A stretch of DNA of 64,000 nucleotides from Luteolibacter yonseiensis. Its GTDB lineage: Bacteria > Verrucomicrobiota > Verrucomicrobiia > Verrucomicrobiales > Akkermansiaceae. Where the stretch lies: assembly GCF_016595465.1 (NCBI RefSeq), contig NZ_JAENIK010000013.1, positions 496,001 through 560,000 of the forward strand, in the 5' to 3' direction. Numbering within the stretch: the first letter of the stretch is position 1; every line of letters starts with the position of its first letter. The notes below the pieces were generated by a model. That model saw nothing but the letters and a program-made list of their open reading frames with translations, was not told the DNA's origin and made no database searches. Below, piece by piece: positions 36,269 to 45,743 of the stretch. The translations under genes were made by a program, and so were the position numbers.

Positions 36269-37291
36269 TCACGTTGATACCGCTTGTCCTGCGGGGGTGG
36301 TCCGGTATTTTTGGAGGCGGCTGTTGGGCTTGTCGGGGAGGGTCATTTCCACCCATCCGGCATCCAGAAGAGGCTTGAGGATCTGGTTGCGGAATTTGGT
36401 GCGGTCGCTGCGTTCCGCGATGGCCATGAGGGCTCCGATGGCGGTTTCGACGCGGCATTGGCGCAGGATAGAGACTTGGTGCCGACTTGGTGCCAACTTG
36501 GTGCTTTTTCCGGCGGCAATAGGTTCGGAAGCGGCCGCTTCATTGAGTGCCGTTTTCAGTGTTCCAAGCAGGAATTCGATGAAGGCGGTGGAGTTTCCCG
36601 CCTTGTCGCAGTTGGCGAGAACCTTGTAGTAAGAGGCCTGCCGATCGCGGATGACGGATTCCACAGGGAGAAAGGCGAAGAGCGGATTCCATTGGCTAAG
36701 AATCAGCGTTTGCCAGAGCCTGCCCATCCGGCCGTTGCCGTCCGCAAAGGGGTGGATGAACTCCAGTTCGTAGTGGAACACGCAGCCCGCAATGAGAGGA
36801 TGTGCGTCTGTGCGCTTGAGCCAATACAGCAGGTCTTTCATCAGACCCGGCACGCGGTCGGCAGGAGGTGCCAGATGGACGATCTGTTTCCCTTGGGCGA
36901 TACCCACGGATCGGGTCCGGAATTTACCGGCATCCGGCACGAGACCGGAGAGCATGAGCCCATGGGCTGCCAGGAGGTCTTTCGTGGAAGATGGATTCCA
37001 CGAGGGCATTACTTCGTAGGCTGCGAAGGCGTTCTCCACTTCCCGGATCTCGCGGGCGGGACCGAGCACTCGCCTGCCGGAAAGCAAGGCGGTGACCTGA
37101 TCTAGACTGAGCGTGTTGTTTTCGATCGCCAGCGAGGCGTGGATGCTGCGGATACGGTTTTCCCGACGAAGCTTGGGAATCTGTGCAGCACCCGACAAAG
37201 CACCGATGCGTCCCATCTCCCCGGCAATTTCCGCCACCAGCGAAAGGATCGCCGGGGTGATGGTGTAAGGAGGAGGATCAGGCGATGCCAT
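36269..37291 (-). CDS. Fic family protein (class II)
   Basis: A 340-residue Fic protein, which transfers AMP or another nucleotide group to a target protein. The catalytic motif HPFADGNGRMGR is a full match to HxFx(D/E)GNGRxxR. An N-terminal SLAIENN segment fits the inhibitory (S/T)xxxE(G/N) helix, placing it in class II with the inhibitor in the same chain before the Fic core; the sequence LAAHGLMLSGLVPDAGKFR is the usual flap region. The C-terminal 90 residues look like a winged-helix (FRNQILKPLLDAGWVEMTL), as in many Fic proteins of this type. A triple half-site in front of the gene suggests autoregulation. No antitoxin partner is needed or seen. Confidence 0.92.
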   Translation of the reverse strand: MASPDPPPYTITPAILSLVAEIAGEMGRIGALSGAAQIPKLRRENRIRSIHASLAIENNTLSLDQVTALLSGRRVLGPAREIREVENAFAAYEVMPSWNPSSTKDLLAAHGLMLSGLVPDAGKFRTRSVGIAQGKQIVHLAPPADRVPGLMKDLLYWLKRTDAHPLIAGCVFHYELEFIHPFADGNGRMGRLWQTLILSQWNPLFAFLPVESVIRDRQASYYKVLANCDKAGNSTAFIEFLLGTLKTALNEAAASEPIAAGKSTKLAPSRHQVSILRQCRVETAIGALMAIAERSDRTKFRNQILKPLLDAGWVEMTLPDKPNSRLQKYRTTPAGQAVST

Positions 37292-37321
37292 GCTGGGGAA
37301 ATCCGGCGGAGTTTCTAAAGG

Positions 37322-37346
37322 CGGAAACTATTTCCGAACGCGGAAA
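37322..37346. promoter_or_regulatory. Triple half-site operator candidate before fic
   Basis: Three CGGAAA half-sites in alternating orientation: CGGAAA-cta-TTTCCG-aacg-CGGAAA. They are perfect six-base matches with spacers of 3 and 4 nt, 31-55 bp upstream of the fic start. This is typical of overlapping repressor sites. The identity of the regulator is not known. Confidence 0.45.
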
Positions 37347-37550
37347 TTAACAACAACCGTGTGGACTGGAAGAAAGGAAAGTTGCCGGCAGGTTAAGTTG
37401 CTAGTTTCAAATATTCAACTTCCAGGAGGGAGAGACACAGCGTCTGCTTTTACCATAGGTCAGACTGTCGGAATCTGTGGCCAATGAAAGAATAGGGCGA
37501 ACTACCTATCCCACACTTGCTACGGCCACCTTTCGGGAATACCCCGAGGC

Positions 37551-38375
37551 ATGAAAATTGCCGAAAACGGAAGTGCCTTGGGGGATGTGCTGAAGCATTC
37601 GCCCGGTCCACGCGTATTAGTTCCGACCATGGGAGCCTTCCACCCCGGCCACATCTCGTTGATGCACAAAGCCAGGGAGATCTCAGGACCGGAGGGGACG
37701 GTGGTGGTTTCGATTTTTGTGAATCCCATCCAGTTCGACCGGGCGTCGGATCTGGAGGCTTATCCGCGGCCGATGGAGAGCGATCTGGCGGCTTGTGAGG
37801 CGGCGGGGGTGGATGTGGTGTTCACGCCGGTGGCGGATTCGATGTATTTCCCGGACCGGTCTGTCACGGTGACGGAGACGCTGCTTTCCCGGGATCTGTG
37901 CGGGGCGGCGCGGCCGGGGCATTTCGACGGGGTGTGCACGGTGGTGCTGAAGCTTTTCCTGCTGAGCGGTTGCGACGTGGCGGTTTTCGGGGAGAAGGAT
38001 TTCCAGCAACTGGCGATCATCCGCCGGATGGTGCGGGATCTGGATGTGCCGGTGGAGATCGTCTCCTGCCCGACGATGCGGGAGGCGGATGGCCTGGCGA
38101 TGTCCTCCCGCAACACGCGGCTCACCCCGGAGCAGCGGGCGGACGCTCCGCGCATCCTGCGGACGCTGAAGGCGGCGGCGGAATTGGGCGATGTGGAGGC
38201 CATTCTGGCTAGGGCGCGGGAGGAGATCGAGGCATCCCCCCTCGCCCGGATCGACTACCTGTCGCTGGTGGATGCGGAGACCTTGCAGCCGGTGACGGAT
38301 CTGGTGCGTCCGGCGGTGCTGGCGACGGCGGTGTTTTACGGCGAGGTGCGGTTGATCGATCACGTGGATCTATGA
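37551..38375 (+). CDS. panC: Pantothenate synthetase
   Basis: Joins pantoate and beta-alanine with ATP, the last step of pantothenate synthesis. The 274-residue product has family length. Visible signatures: VPTMGAFHPGHISLMHKA (the M-G-x-x-H-x-G-H nucleotide-binding motif), VVSIFVNPIQF, the FTPVADSMYFPD stretch, VLKLFLLSGCDVAVFGEKDF followed by QQLAIIRRMVRDLD, and the KMSKS-like segment MSSRNTRLTPEQR. The start at 37551 (MKIAENGSALGDVL) fits the family, although it lacks a strong ribosome site. Its partner panB is 32 kb upstream on the same strand. Confidence 0.95.
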   Translation: MKIAENGSALGDVLKHSPGPRVLVPTMGAFHPGHISLMHKAREISGPEGTVVVSIFVNPIQFDRASDLEAYPRPMESDLAACEAAGVDVVFTPVADSMYFPDRSVTVTETLLSRDLCGAARPGHFDGVCTVVLKLFLLSGCDVAVFGEKDFQQLAIIRRMVRDLDVPVEIVSCPTMREADGLAMSSRNTRLTPEQRADAPRILRTLKAAAELGDVEAILARAREEIEASPLARIDYLSLVDAETLQPVTDLVRPAVLATAVFYGEVRLIDHVDL

Positions 38376-38391
38376 TCCCATGATGGACGGG

Positions 38392-38433
38392 CGATGATCG
38401 ACGAGGGCAGGAGTTTTCATTCGTCGATCATCG
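38392..38433. repeat. Perfect 13-bp inverted repeat after panC
   Basis: CGATGATCGACGA (38392-38404) pairs perfectly with TCGTCGATCATCG (38421-38433) around a 16-nt loop, 17 nt after the panC stop. There is no T run. It may serve as an end-of-transcript hairpin, or be a palindromic intergenic repeat rich in GATCG. Confidence 0.55.
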
Positions 38434-38528
38434 ATCGCATTCATCTTTCGCAGATCCTCCTCCGCCGGGAATGTCCGGGTCTCTCAGTTTTTTCTTCCGG
38501 GATCGTCCGGTTGTGCTTCACTCGCGGC

Positions 38529-39017
38529 ATGAACCGACGCTTCGCCGCTTTCCTGATGCTGGCCTTCCTTGCGCTTGCTCCCTCCGCCTTCGCCAGCGGG
38601 AAGAAGGAGAGCAAGGCGTCCATCACGTTCCACATGGAGACGGAGGCGACGGACAACCCGAAAATGATTTTCCCGCAGCTTGCCAACGGCCAGCAGCGCT
38701 ACTTCCGCCGGATGCCGGAGATCGGCACCAAGGACATCGTTTCCTTCAGCCCGTTCCCGTCCGAGGCGGGTGACTATGGCGTGGTGGTGAGGCTGAAGAG
38801 CAATGCGGCCGCCCGTCTGTCCGCGATCACGAACGCGAACCAGGGCAAATGGATGATCTCGCAGGTCAACGGCAACGTGGTGAACGGTTTTCTCATCGAC
38901 AAGCAGGTGGACGACGGCGTGGTGGTGATCTGGCAGGGCGTGACCCTGGCGGACATCACACTGCTGGACGAGGAGCTCCCACGCACCGGAGCAAATGGGA
39001 AAAAGAAGAAGAAATAA
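38529..39017 (+). CDS. Exported protein resembling the SecD P1 head domain
   Basis: A 162-residue protein with a signal peptide (MNRRFAAFLMLAFLALAPSA, then FASG). The mature part, from about 70 on, reads VVVRLKSNAAARLSAITNAN then QGKWMISQVNGNVVNGFLID and a DGVVVIWQGVTLADITLL end; this follows the layout of the SecDF P1 head subdomain (F-x-L-x-x-x-x-A-x-x-F/L-x-x-x-T-x-x-N-x-G-k, the central G-x-V-V, then I-x-G). It has no membrane domain and so is not SecD itself. The tail is Lys-rich (NGKKKKK). It ends 31 nt before the M23 peptidase gene, suggesting joint expression. Role unknown; the SecD resemblance is by eye. Confidence 0.6.
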   Translation: MNRRFAAFLMLAFLALAPSAFASGKKESKASITFHMETEATDNPKMIFPQLANGQQRYFRRMPEIGTKDIVSFSPFPSEAGDYGVVVRLKSNAAARLSAITNANQGKWMISQVNGNVVNGFLIDKQVDDGVVVIWQGVTLADITLLDEELPRTGANGKKKKK

Positions 39018-39048
39018 CGCTCCTTCACGAAGAATCAACCGCTTCACG

Positions 39049-40077
39049 ATGTTCCGCACGCTTGTTTCCCTGCTTTCCCTGGCCACGGTCACGGCCGCAG
39101 CCCCCATCGACCTCCGCCTGCCCACCGAGAACCACCACCTTTTCACCGGTGAGATGGACCGCTTCTACATGTATGTGGACCGGAATTTCGAAGGGCAGCA
39201 GACGAAGCCTTGGGAGGCGGGATCGTTCGGCCTCGTGCGCACGGCCATCCGCGTGAATGGCGAGGTGCTGCTGACGAAATTCCACGAAGGAATCGACATT
39301 TCCCCGGTGAAACGGGACAAGGCGGGCAATCCGCTGGACCTGGTCTCCAGCATCGCGGACGGGCGCGTGGTTTACGTGAGTCCCATCGCGGGGCGCAGCA
39401 ATTACGGAAAATACGTCGTCATCGAGCACTCGTGGGAGAACTCCCAGATAATCTCGCTCTACGCCCACCTGGCGGAAATCACCGCGAAGCCGGGAGACGA
39501 GGTGAAGGCGGGCTCCGTCATCGGCCGCATGGGCTACACCGGCGCGGGGATCGACCGCACGCGGGCACACTGCCACCTGGAAATCGGCATGCTCATGAGC
39601 TCGCGCTACATGGAGTGGCACCAGCAATTCGGCGGAGGCACGAACTACCACGGACTTTTCAACGGCATGAACATCTGCGGGGCGGACGCGGCGCGGTTTT
39701 TCCTCGACCACAAGGCGAATCCCGAGCTCCAGTTCAGCCAGTATATCGCCTCCACGCCGGTCTATTTCAAGGTGGCCGTGCCGGCGAAGGAAACCCCGCC
39801 GGAGTTCGTGAAACGCTACCCATGGATTGTCAAAGGCGACACACAGGGCGCCGCTTCGTGGGAAATCAGCTTCAGCGCCACCGGCCTGCCGCTCGCCTTC
39901 GAGCGGAGCCAGCGCGACGTGACCGTGCCGGTCGTGACATCCGTCCGCCCGTCCACCGTGCCACAACGCTACATGACCCGGAACCTCATTTCCGGAGAGG
40001 GCAACAAGGCCACCCTCACCAACGGCGGCAGGCAGCTCGTCTCGCTGCTGACCGATGATTTTCCCCATACCCCCTGA
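39049..40077 (+). CDS. M23 family peptidase (LytM-type)
   Basis: A 342-residue exported zinc peptidase, probably cutting peptidoglycan peptide bridges in the periplasm. Signal peptide MFRTLVSLLSLATVTAAAP. The zinc ligands are visible: the HxxxD pair in FHEGIDI and the HxH in AHCHLEIG. In between lie the usual LADGRVVYV-like strand (SIADGRVVYVSPIAG), YGKYVVIEH, LYAHLAEI and PGDEVKAGSVIGRMGYTG. The C-terminal 110 residues (from about 230) are extra and contain no known domain. The ATG at 39049 was chosen because it begins the signal peptide; 31 nt separate it from the SecD-P1-like gene, its probable operon partner. Confidence 0.92.
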   Translation: MFRTLVSLLSLATVTAAAPIDLRLPTENHHLFTGEMDRFYMYVDRNFEGQQTKPWEAGSFGLVRTAIRVNGEVLLTKFHEGIDISPVKRDKAGNPLDLVSSIADGRVVYVSPIAGRSNYGKYVVIEHSWENSQIISLYAHLAEITAKPGDEVKAGSVIGRMGYTGAGIDRTRAHCHLEIGMLMSSRYMEWHQQFGGGTNYHGLFNGMNICGADAARFFLDHKANPELQFSQYIASTPVYFKVAVPAKETPPEFVKRYPWIVKGDTQGAASWEISFSATGLPLAFERSQRDVTVPVVTSVRPSTVPQRYMTRNLISGEGNKATLTNGGRQLVSLLTDDFPHTP

Positions 40078-40090
40078 CCCTACCATACCC

Positions 40091-40549
40091 ATGTCCGTCC
40101 AAGATCAACTCACCGCCCTCGGCCTCACCCTGCCCGCAGTCCCCACGCCCGTCGCCGCCTACGTCAACTGCGTGCGCAGCGGCAACCTGCTTTTCCTCTC
40201 CGGAGGTCTGCCGATCGATGGTGAGAAGAAAGTCATCGGCAAGGTGCCTACGGATGTCTCCATCGACGAGGCCAAGGAAGGCGCGCGCATGATCATCCTG
40301 AACCGTCTTGCCGTCATCCAGGACGAGGTCGGCTCGCTGGACAAGGTGAAGCAGATCGTGGCGCTGAACGGATTTGTGAACTCCGAGGCGGATTTCTACG
40401 GACACCCCCAGGTCATCAACGGCGCGTCCGAGCTGCTGGTGGAAATCTTCGGCGACAAGGGCAGGCACTCGCGCACCGCGCTGGGCGCCGCGTCCCTGCC
40501 GCTGAATGTGGCGGTGGAGATCAACCTCATCGTCGAGATCGAAGCCTGA
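40091..40549 (+). CDS. RidA (YjgF/YER057c/UK114) family protein
   Basis: A 152-residue protein of the Rid family, whose typical members hydrolyse reactive enamine/imine intermediates from PLP enzymes. The pattern VRSGNLLFLSGGLPID, GKVPTDVSIDEAKEGARMII, DKVKQIVALNGFVNSEADFY and SRTALGAASLPLNVAVEINL is the family's beta-alpha core, including the Arg of the SR-T-x-L-G segment that aligns with RidA Arg105. It is about 20 residues longer at the N-terminus than archetypal RidA. The start at 40091 (MSVQDQLTALGLTLP) was preferred over 40055, which overlaps the peptidase gene. It is 16 nt from the nagB start and may be co-expressed. Confidence 0.85.
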   Translation: MSVQDQLTALGLTLPAVPTPVAAYVNCVRSGNLLFLSGGLPIDGEKKVIGKVPTDVSIDEAKEGARMIILNRLAVIQDEVGSLDKVKQIVALNGFVNSEADFYGHPQVINGASELLVEIFGDKGRHSRTALGAASLPLNVAVEINLIVEIEA

Positions 40550-40565
40550 GAAACGACCCAGCCGG

Positions 40566-41333
40566 ATGATGTCCCATACCGCACGTTTCCGGGTTTTTGA
40601 AAACCCCGACTCCGCGAGCGCGCTGGTGGCGGCGGAGATCGCGCAGCTCATCCGTGAGCGGGCGATCCTCGGCCGCACCGCCGTGCTCGGATTGCCGGCG
40701 GGGGCTTCCCCCCTGCCCCTCTACGCCGAGCTGATCTACCAGCACCGGGAGGAAGGCCTGTCGTTCAAGAACGTCGTCACCTTCAATCTCGACGAATGCA
40801 TGGGCCTCGCCGGCAGCCATCCCCACAGCTTCCGCTCCTTCATGCAGAGGCATTTTTTCGATCATGTGGACCTGCCGCCGGAAAACATCCGCTTCCTCTC
40901 GGGGAACATCGCGGATCCGGACGTCACCGCCCACTGCGCCAGCTACGAGCGCATGATCAAGAAGGCGGGAGGGATCGACTACCAGGTGCTGGGCATCGGC
41001 AGGAACGGCCACATCGGCTTCAACGAGCCCGGGACCTCCCCGGTATCGCGGACCCACCGGGTGGAACTGAGCGACACGACCCGCGAGGATGTGGCGGATC
41101 GTTTCAACGGGTTGAAAAACGTGCCAACCCACGCGGTGACGATGGGCTGCGGGACGATTTTGAAGGCGCGCAGGATTTCCCTGCTCGCATGGGGTTCCAA
41201 AAAATCCCGCATCGTCCGCAGCGCCCTCTGTGGACCGGTGTCGTCCCGGGTGGCGGCATCCTATCTCCAGAACCATCCTTCGGCACAGTTCATCCTCGAT
41301 CCGGCGGCCGCATCGGCGGTGCAACAGGCGTGA
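40566..41333 (+). CDS. nagB: Glucosamine-6-phosphate deaminase
   Basis: Converts glucosamine 6-phosphate to fructose 6-phosphate and ammonia; soluble, cytoplasmic. The 255-residue product has family length. Seen: LGLPAGASPLPLYAELI, the FNLDECMGL block (Asp of the active site), HPHSFRSFMQRHFFDHVD, and VLGIGRNGHIGFNEPGTS, which holds the catalytic His and Glu; the residue before the Gly-His is Asn as in many non-enteric members, where E. coli has Asp. Then HAVTMGCGTILKARRI. Two ATGs (40566, 40569) are equally good. It follows the Rid gene closely (16 nt). It may feed amino sugars from the medium or cell-wall recycling into glycolysis; no nagA is visible in this window. Confidence 0.93.
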   Translation: MMSHTARFRVFENPDSASALVAAEIAQLIRERAILGRTAVLGLPAGASPLPLYAELIYQHREEGLSFKNVVTFNLDECMGLAGSHPHSFRSFMQRHFFDHVDLPPENIRFLSGNIADPDVTAHCASYERMIKKAGGIDYQVLGIGRNGHIGFNEPGTSPVSRTHRVELSDTTREDVADRFNGLKNVPTHAVTMGCGTILKARRISLLAWGSKKSRIVRSALCGPVSSRVAASYLQNHPSAQFILDPAAASAVQQA

Positions 41334-41449
41334 GAGATCGGTGAAAGACGATTGCGGGTACTGACACACGATTGAAAATCATCGACTTGCGAACGACCGA
41401 CCGTCGAACACTTATTGTAGATGGGCCCGATCACCCGTCGTGGACCGCG

Positions 41450-42064
41450 TCATCCCCAAACCAGCCGCAACGCCAGCCCGATGAGGACGACGGCGAACGC
41501 CCCATCGATCCATTTCACCGATTTTCCGTAGGCGATCCGCAGCGGCCCCCATTGCAGGAGCACCGCCCATAGCGACCAAAGCACGCAGCCCTGCACCACC
41601 ACGATTCCGCAGATGGTCACCGGCCACCAGTCGGGCCGCGCCCCCTTGAGAAAGGGGGCGCTCACCGCCGCGAGGAAAATCGCCGCCTTCGGATTCAGCA
41701 GGTTGCACAGCAATCCCCGCACGAACGGCCCACGCGACGTATCCGCCACCACCGTCTCCTGCGACTCCTCCTTGCGGAAAATTTCCCTGCCGATCCCGAT
41801 CGCCAGCCAAGCCAGATACGCCGCCGCCAGCCAATGCAACGCGACCCGCAGCACCGCAGACCGTTCCAGCGCCAAAGCGACACCGGCCACCGCAATCACC
41901 GAGTGAAAAGTGAGCCCGCAGGCGATTCCAAGGGCCATTTCCACCCCCGCCCGGGCTCCGAGCTTAAGTGCCGTCCGGGTCAGCAGGATCATGTCCGGTC
42001 CCGGGCTGAACTGCCCCAGCGCCATCACCCCGGCGAACGCCAGCAGCTCGAGAGCCGGAGTCAT
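41450..42064 (-). CDS. LysE/RhtB family exporter
   Basis: A 204-residue inner-membrane protein with about six hydrophobic helices. The start LLAFAGVMALGQFSPGPDMI carries the family signature S-P-G-P-D near the first helix, followed by RTALKLGARAGVEMALGIAC; the middle has GLLCNLLNPKAAIFLAAVSA (the conserved NPK motif). LysE/RhtB proteins export amino acids or small amines by proton exchange; the substrate here is not deducible. Its ATG overlaps the TGA of the cytochrome c gene (ATGA), so the two are translationally coupled. Confidence 0.92.
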   Translation of the reverse strand: MTPALELLAFAGVMALGQFSPGPDMILLTRTALKLGARAGVEMALGIACGLTFHSVIAVAGVALALERSAVLRVALHWLAAAYLAWLAIGIGREIFRKEESQETVVADTSRGPFVRGLLCNLLNPKAAIFLAAVSAPFLKGARPDWWPVTICGIVVVQGCVLWSLWAVLLQWGPLRIAYGKSVKWIDGAFAVVLIGLALRLVWG

Positions 42065-42441
42065 TCCCCGCGATCCGTTTTCACCGCCACCACGTAGTCC
42101 AGCACCGCCTTTTCATCCGCGCTCTCCAAGCCCGCGTGCTTGATCATCTTCGGCATCGCATCCTGCCACTCGTCCACGTCCAGGTTCTGCGGCAGCATGT
42201 AGCGGTGGCATTCCCCGCAGCGCAGCATGTAGGTCTCGTGACCGCGCTGGAGCTGCGAGAGGGGCTTTCCGCTTTTCTTCGCCATCGCCGGGTTGGGATT
42301 CGGCACTTCGGCAATTCCTCCCTCCGCTGGCTCGTCACCTGCTGGAATATCTCCCAAATTCGGGGCGGATCCAACCCCGCCGCAACCCGCCATCAGCCAA
42401 GCGCAAGGCACCGCCACCATCCAGATCCGTGAGATTCGCAT
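42061..42441 (-). CDS. Monoheme cytochrome c lipoprotein
   Basis: A 126-residue exported lipoprotein. The N-terminus MRISRIWMVAVPCAWLMAGC ends in a lipobox (LMAG|C), so the protein should be lipid-anchored facing the periplasm. After a Pro/Gly-rich linker the heme-binding motif CGECH is at about 76-80 (GHETYMLRCGECHRYMLP), with a Met-containing MPKMIKHAGL segment supplying a possible sixth ligand. A short electron carrier; no oxidase genes are nearby. Its product's stop overlaps the LysE gene's start, a puzzling pairing with no known functional link. Confidence 0.85.
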   Translation of the reverse strand: MRISRIWMVAVPCAWLMAGCGGVGSAPNLGDIPAGDEPAEGGIAEVPNPNPAMAKKSGKPLSQLQRGHETYMLRCGECHRYMLPQNLDVDEWQDAMPKMIKHAGLESADEKAVLDYVVAVKTDRGE

Positions 42442-42713
42442 GCCCCCAAGCTAGCAACTCCCCTTTCCCGAAATCAAACCGCAATCTCCGGGTTATCGAT
42501 TTTGACAAATCCCTCACGCCATCACACTCTCCGCACCACCTCCAGCGACGGTCACAAACCACCGTCCATTTTTCACAACGATCCGCTCATGAACCCATCT
42601 CGCTCCTTCACCACCGGCTCCGGAGCAAGATTCCACCCCATGACCGGACCCGGCCGCCTGTCTCCCGGCGCGGCCTGATCTCCCAGTGAATTCCTATCGA
42701 TCGATTTAAGAAC

Positions 42714-45488
<2,775 letters not shown>

Positions 45489-45526
45489 GGGTAGGAGATC
45501 GAGCATAAATGCCCATGAATCAAGGA

Positions 45527-45548
45527 GGGGCGGACTCCGATCCGCCCC
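45527..45548. repeat. Palindromic intergenic element after acnB
   Basis: Perfect 8-bp stem GGGGCGGA/TCCGCCCC with loop CTCCGA, 38 nt after the acnB stop and embedded in GGAGGGGCGGACTCCG. It resembles the elements at 54622 and 57874 and may act as an end-of-transcript hairpin. Confidence 0.5.
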
Positions 45549-45743
45549 AGCCCAAGAGATGACGACGAGATGGGCGAATGCCGCAAATCATCGGCCTCTC
45601 ATCGACACGGCGATTCGGAGATCACCGCTCCTTGAGAAGAGCATCTCCCATAACCGTTGGGTCTATGGGAGGCCTGAGAGTTTATTACGCAGAATGCGGA
45701 ATGCCTCTGGAAGATTCATGACTACTGTTGTAGGTAGTCCCCC

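Noticed and set aside
36269..37291. A toxin-antitoxin pair around fic
   Set aside because: The inhibitory helix is in the same chain (class II Fic), and no small antitoxin gene is adjacent.
42590..42679. A 29-codon frame upstream of acnB (starting MNPSRSFTTG) that might be a leader peptide
   Set aside because: No codon run, stem or attenuator structure follows it, and there is no clear ribosome site.
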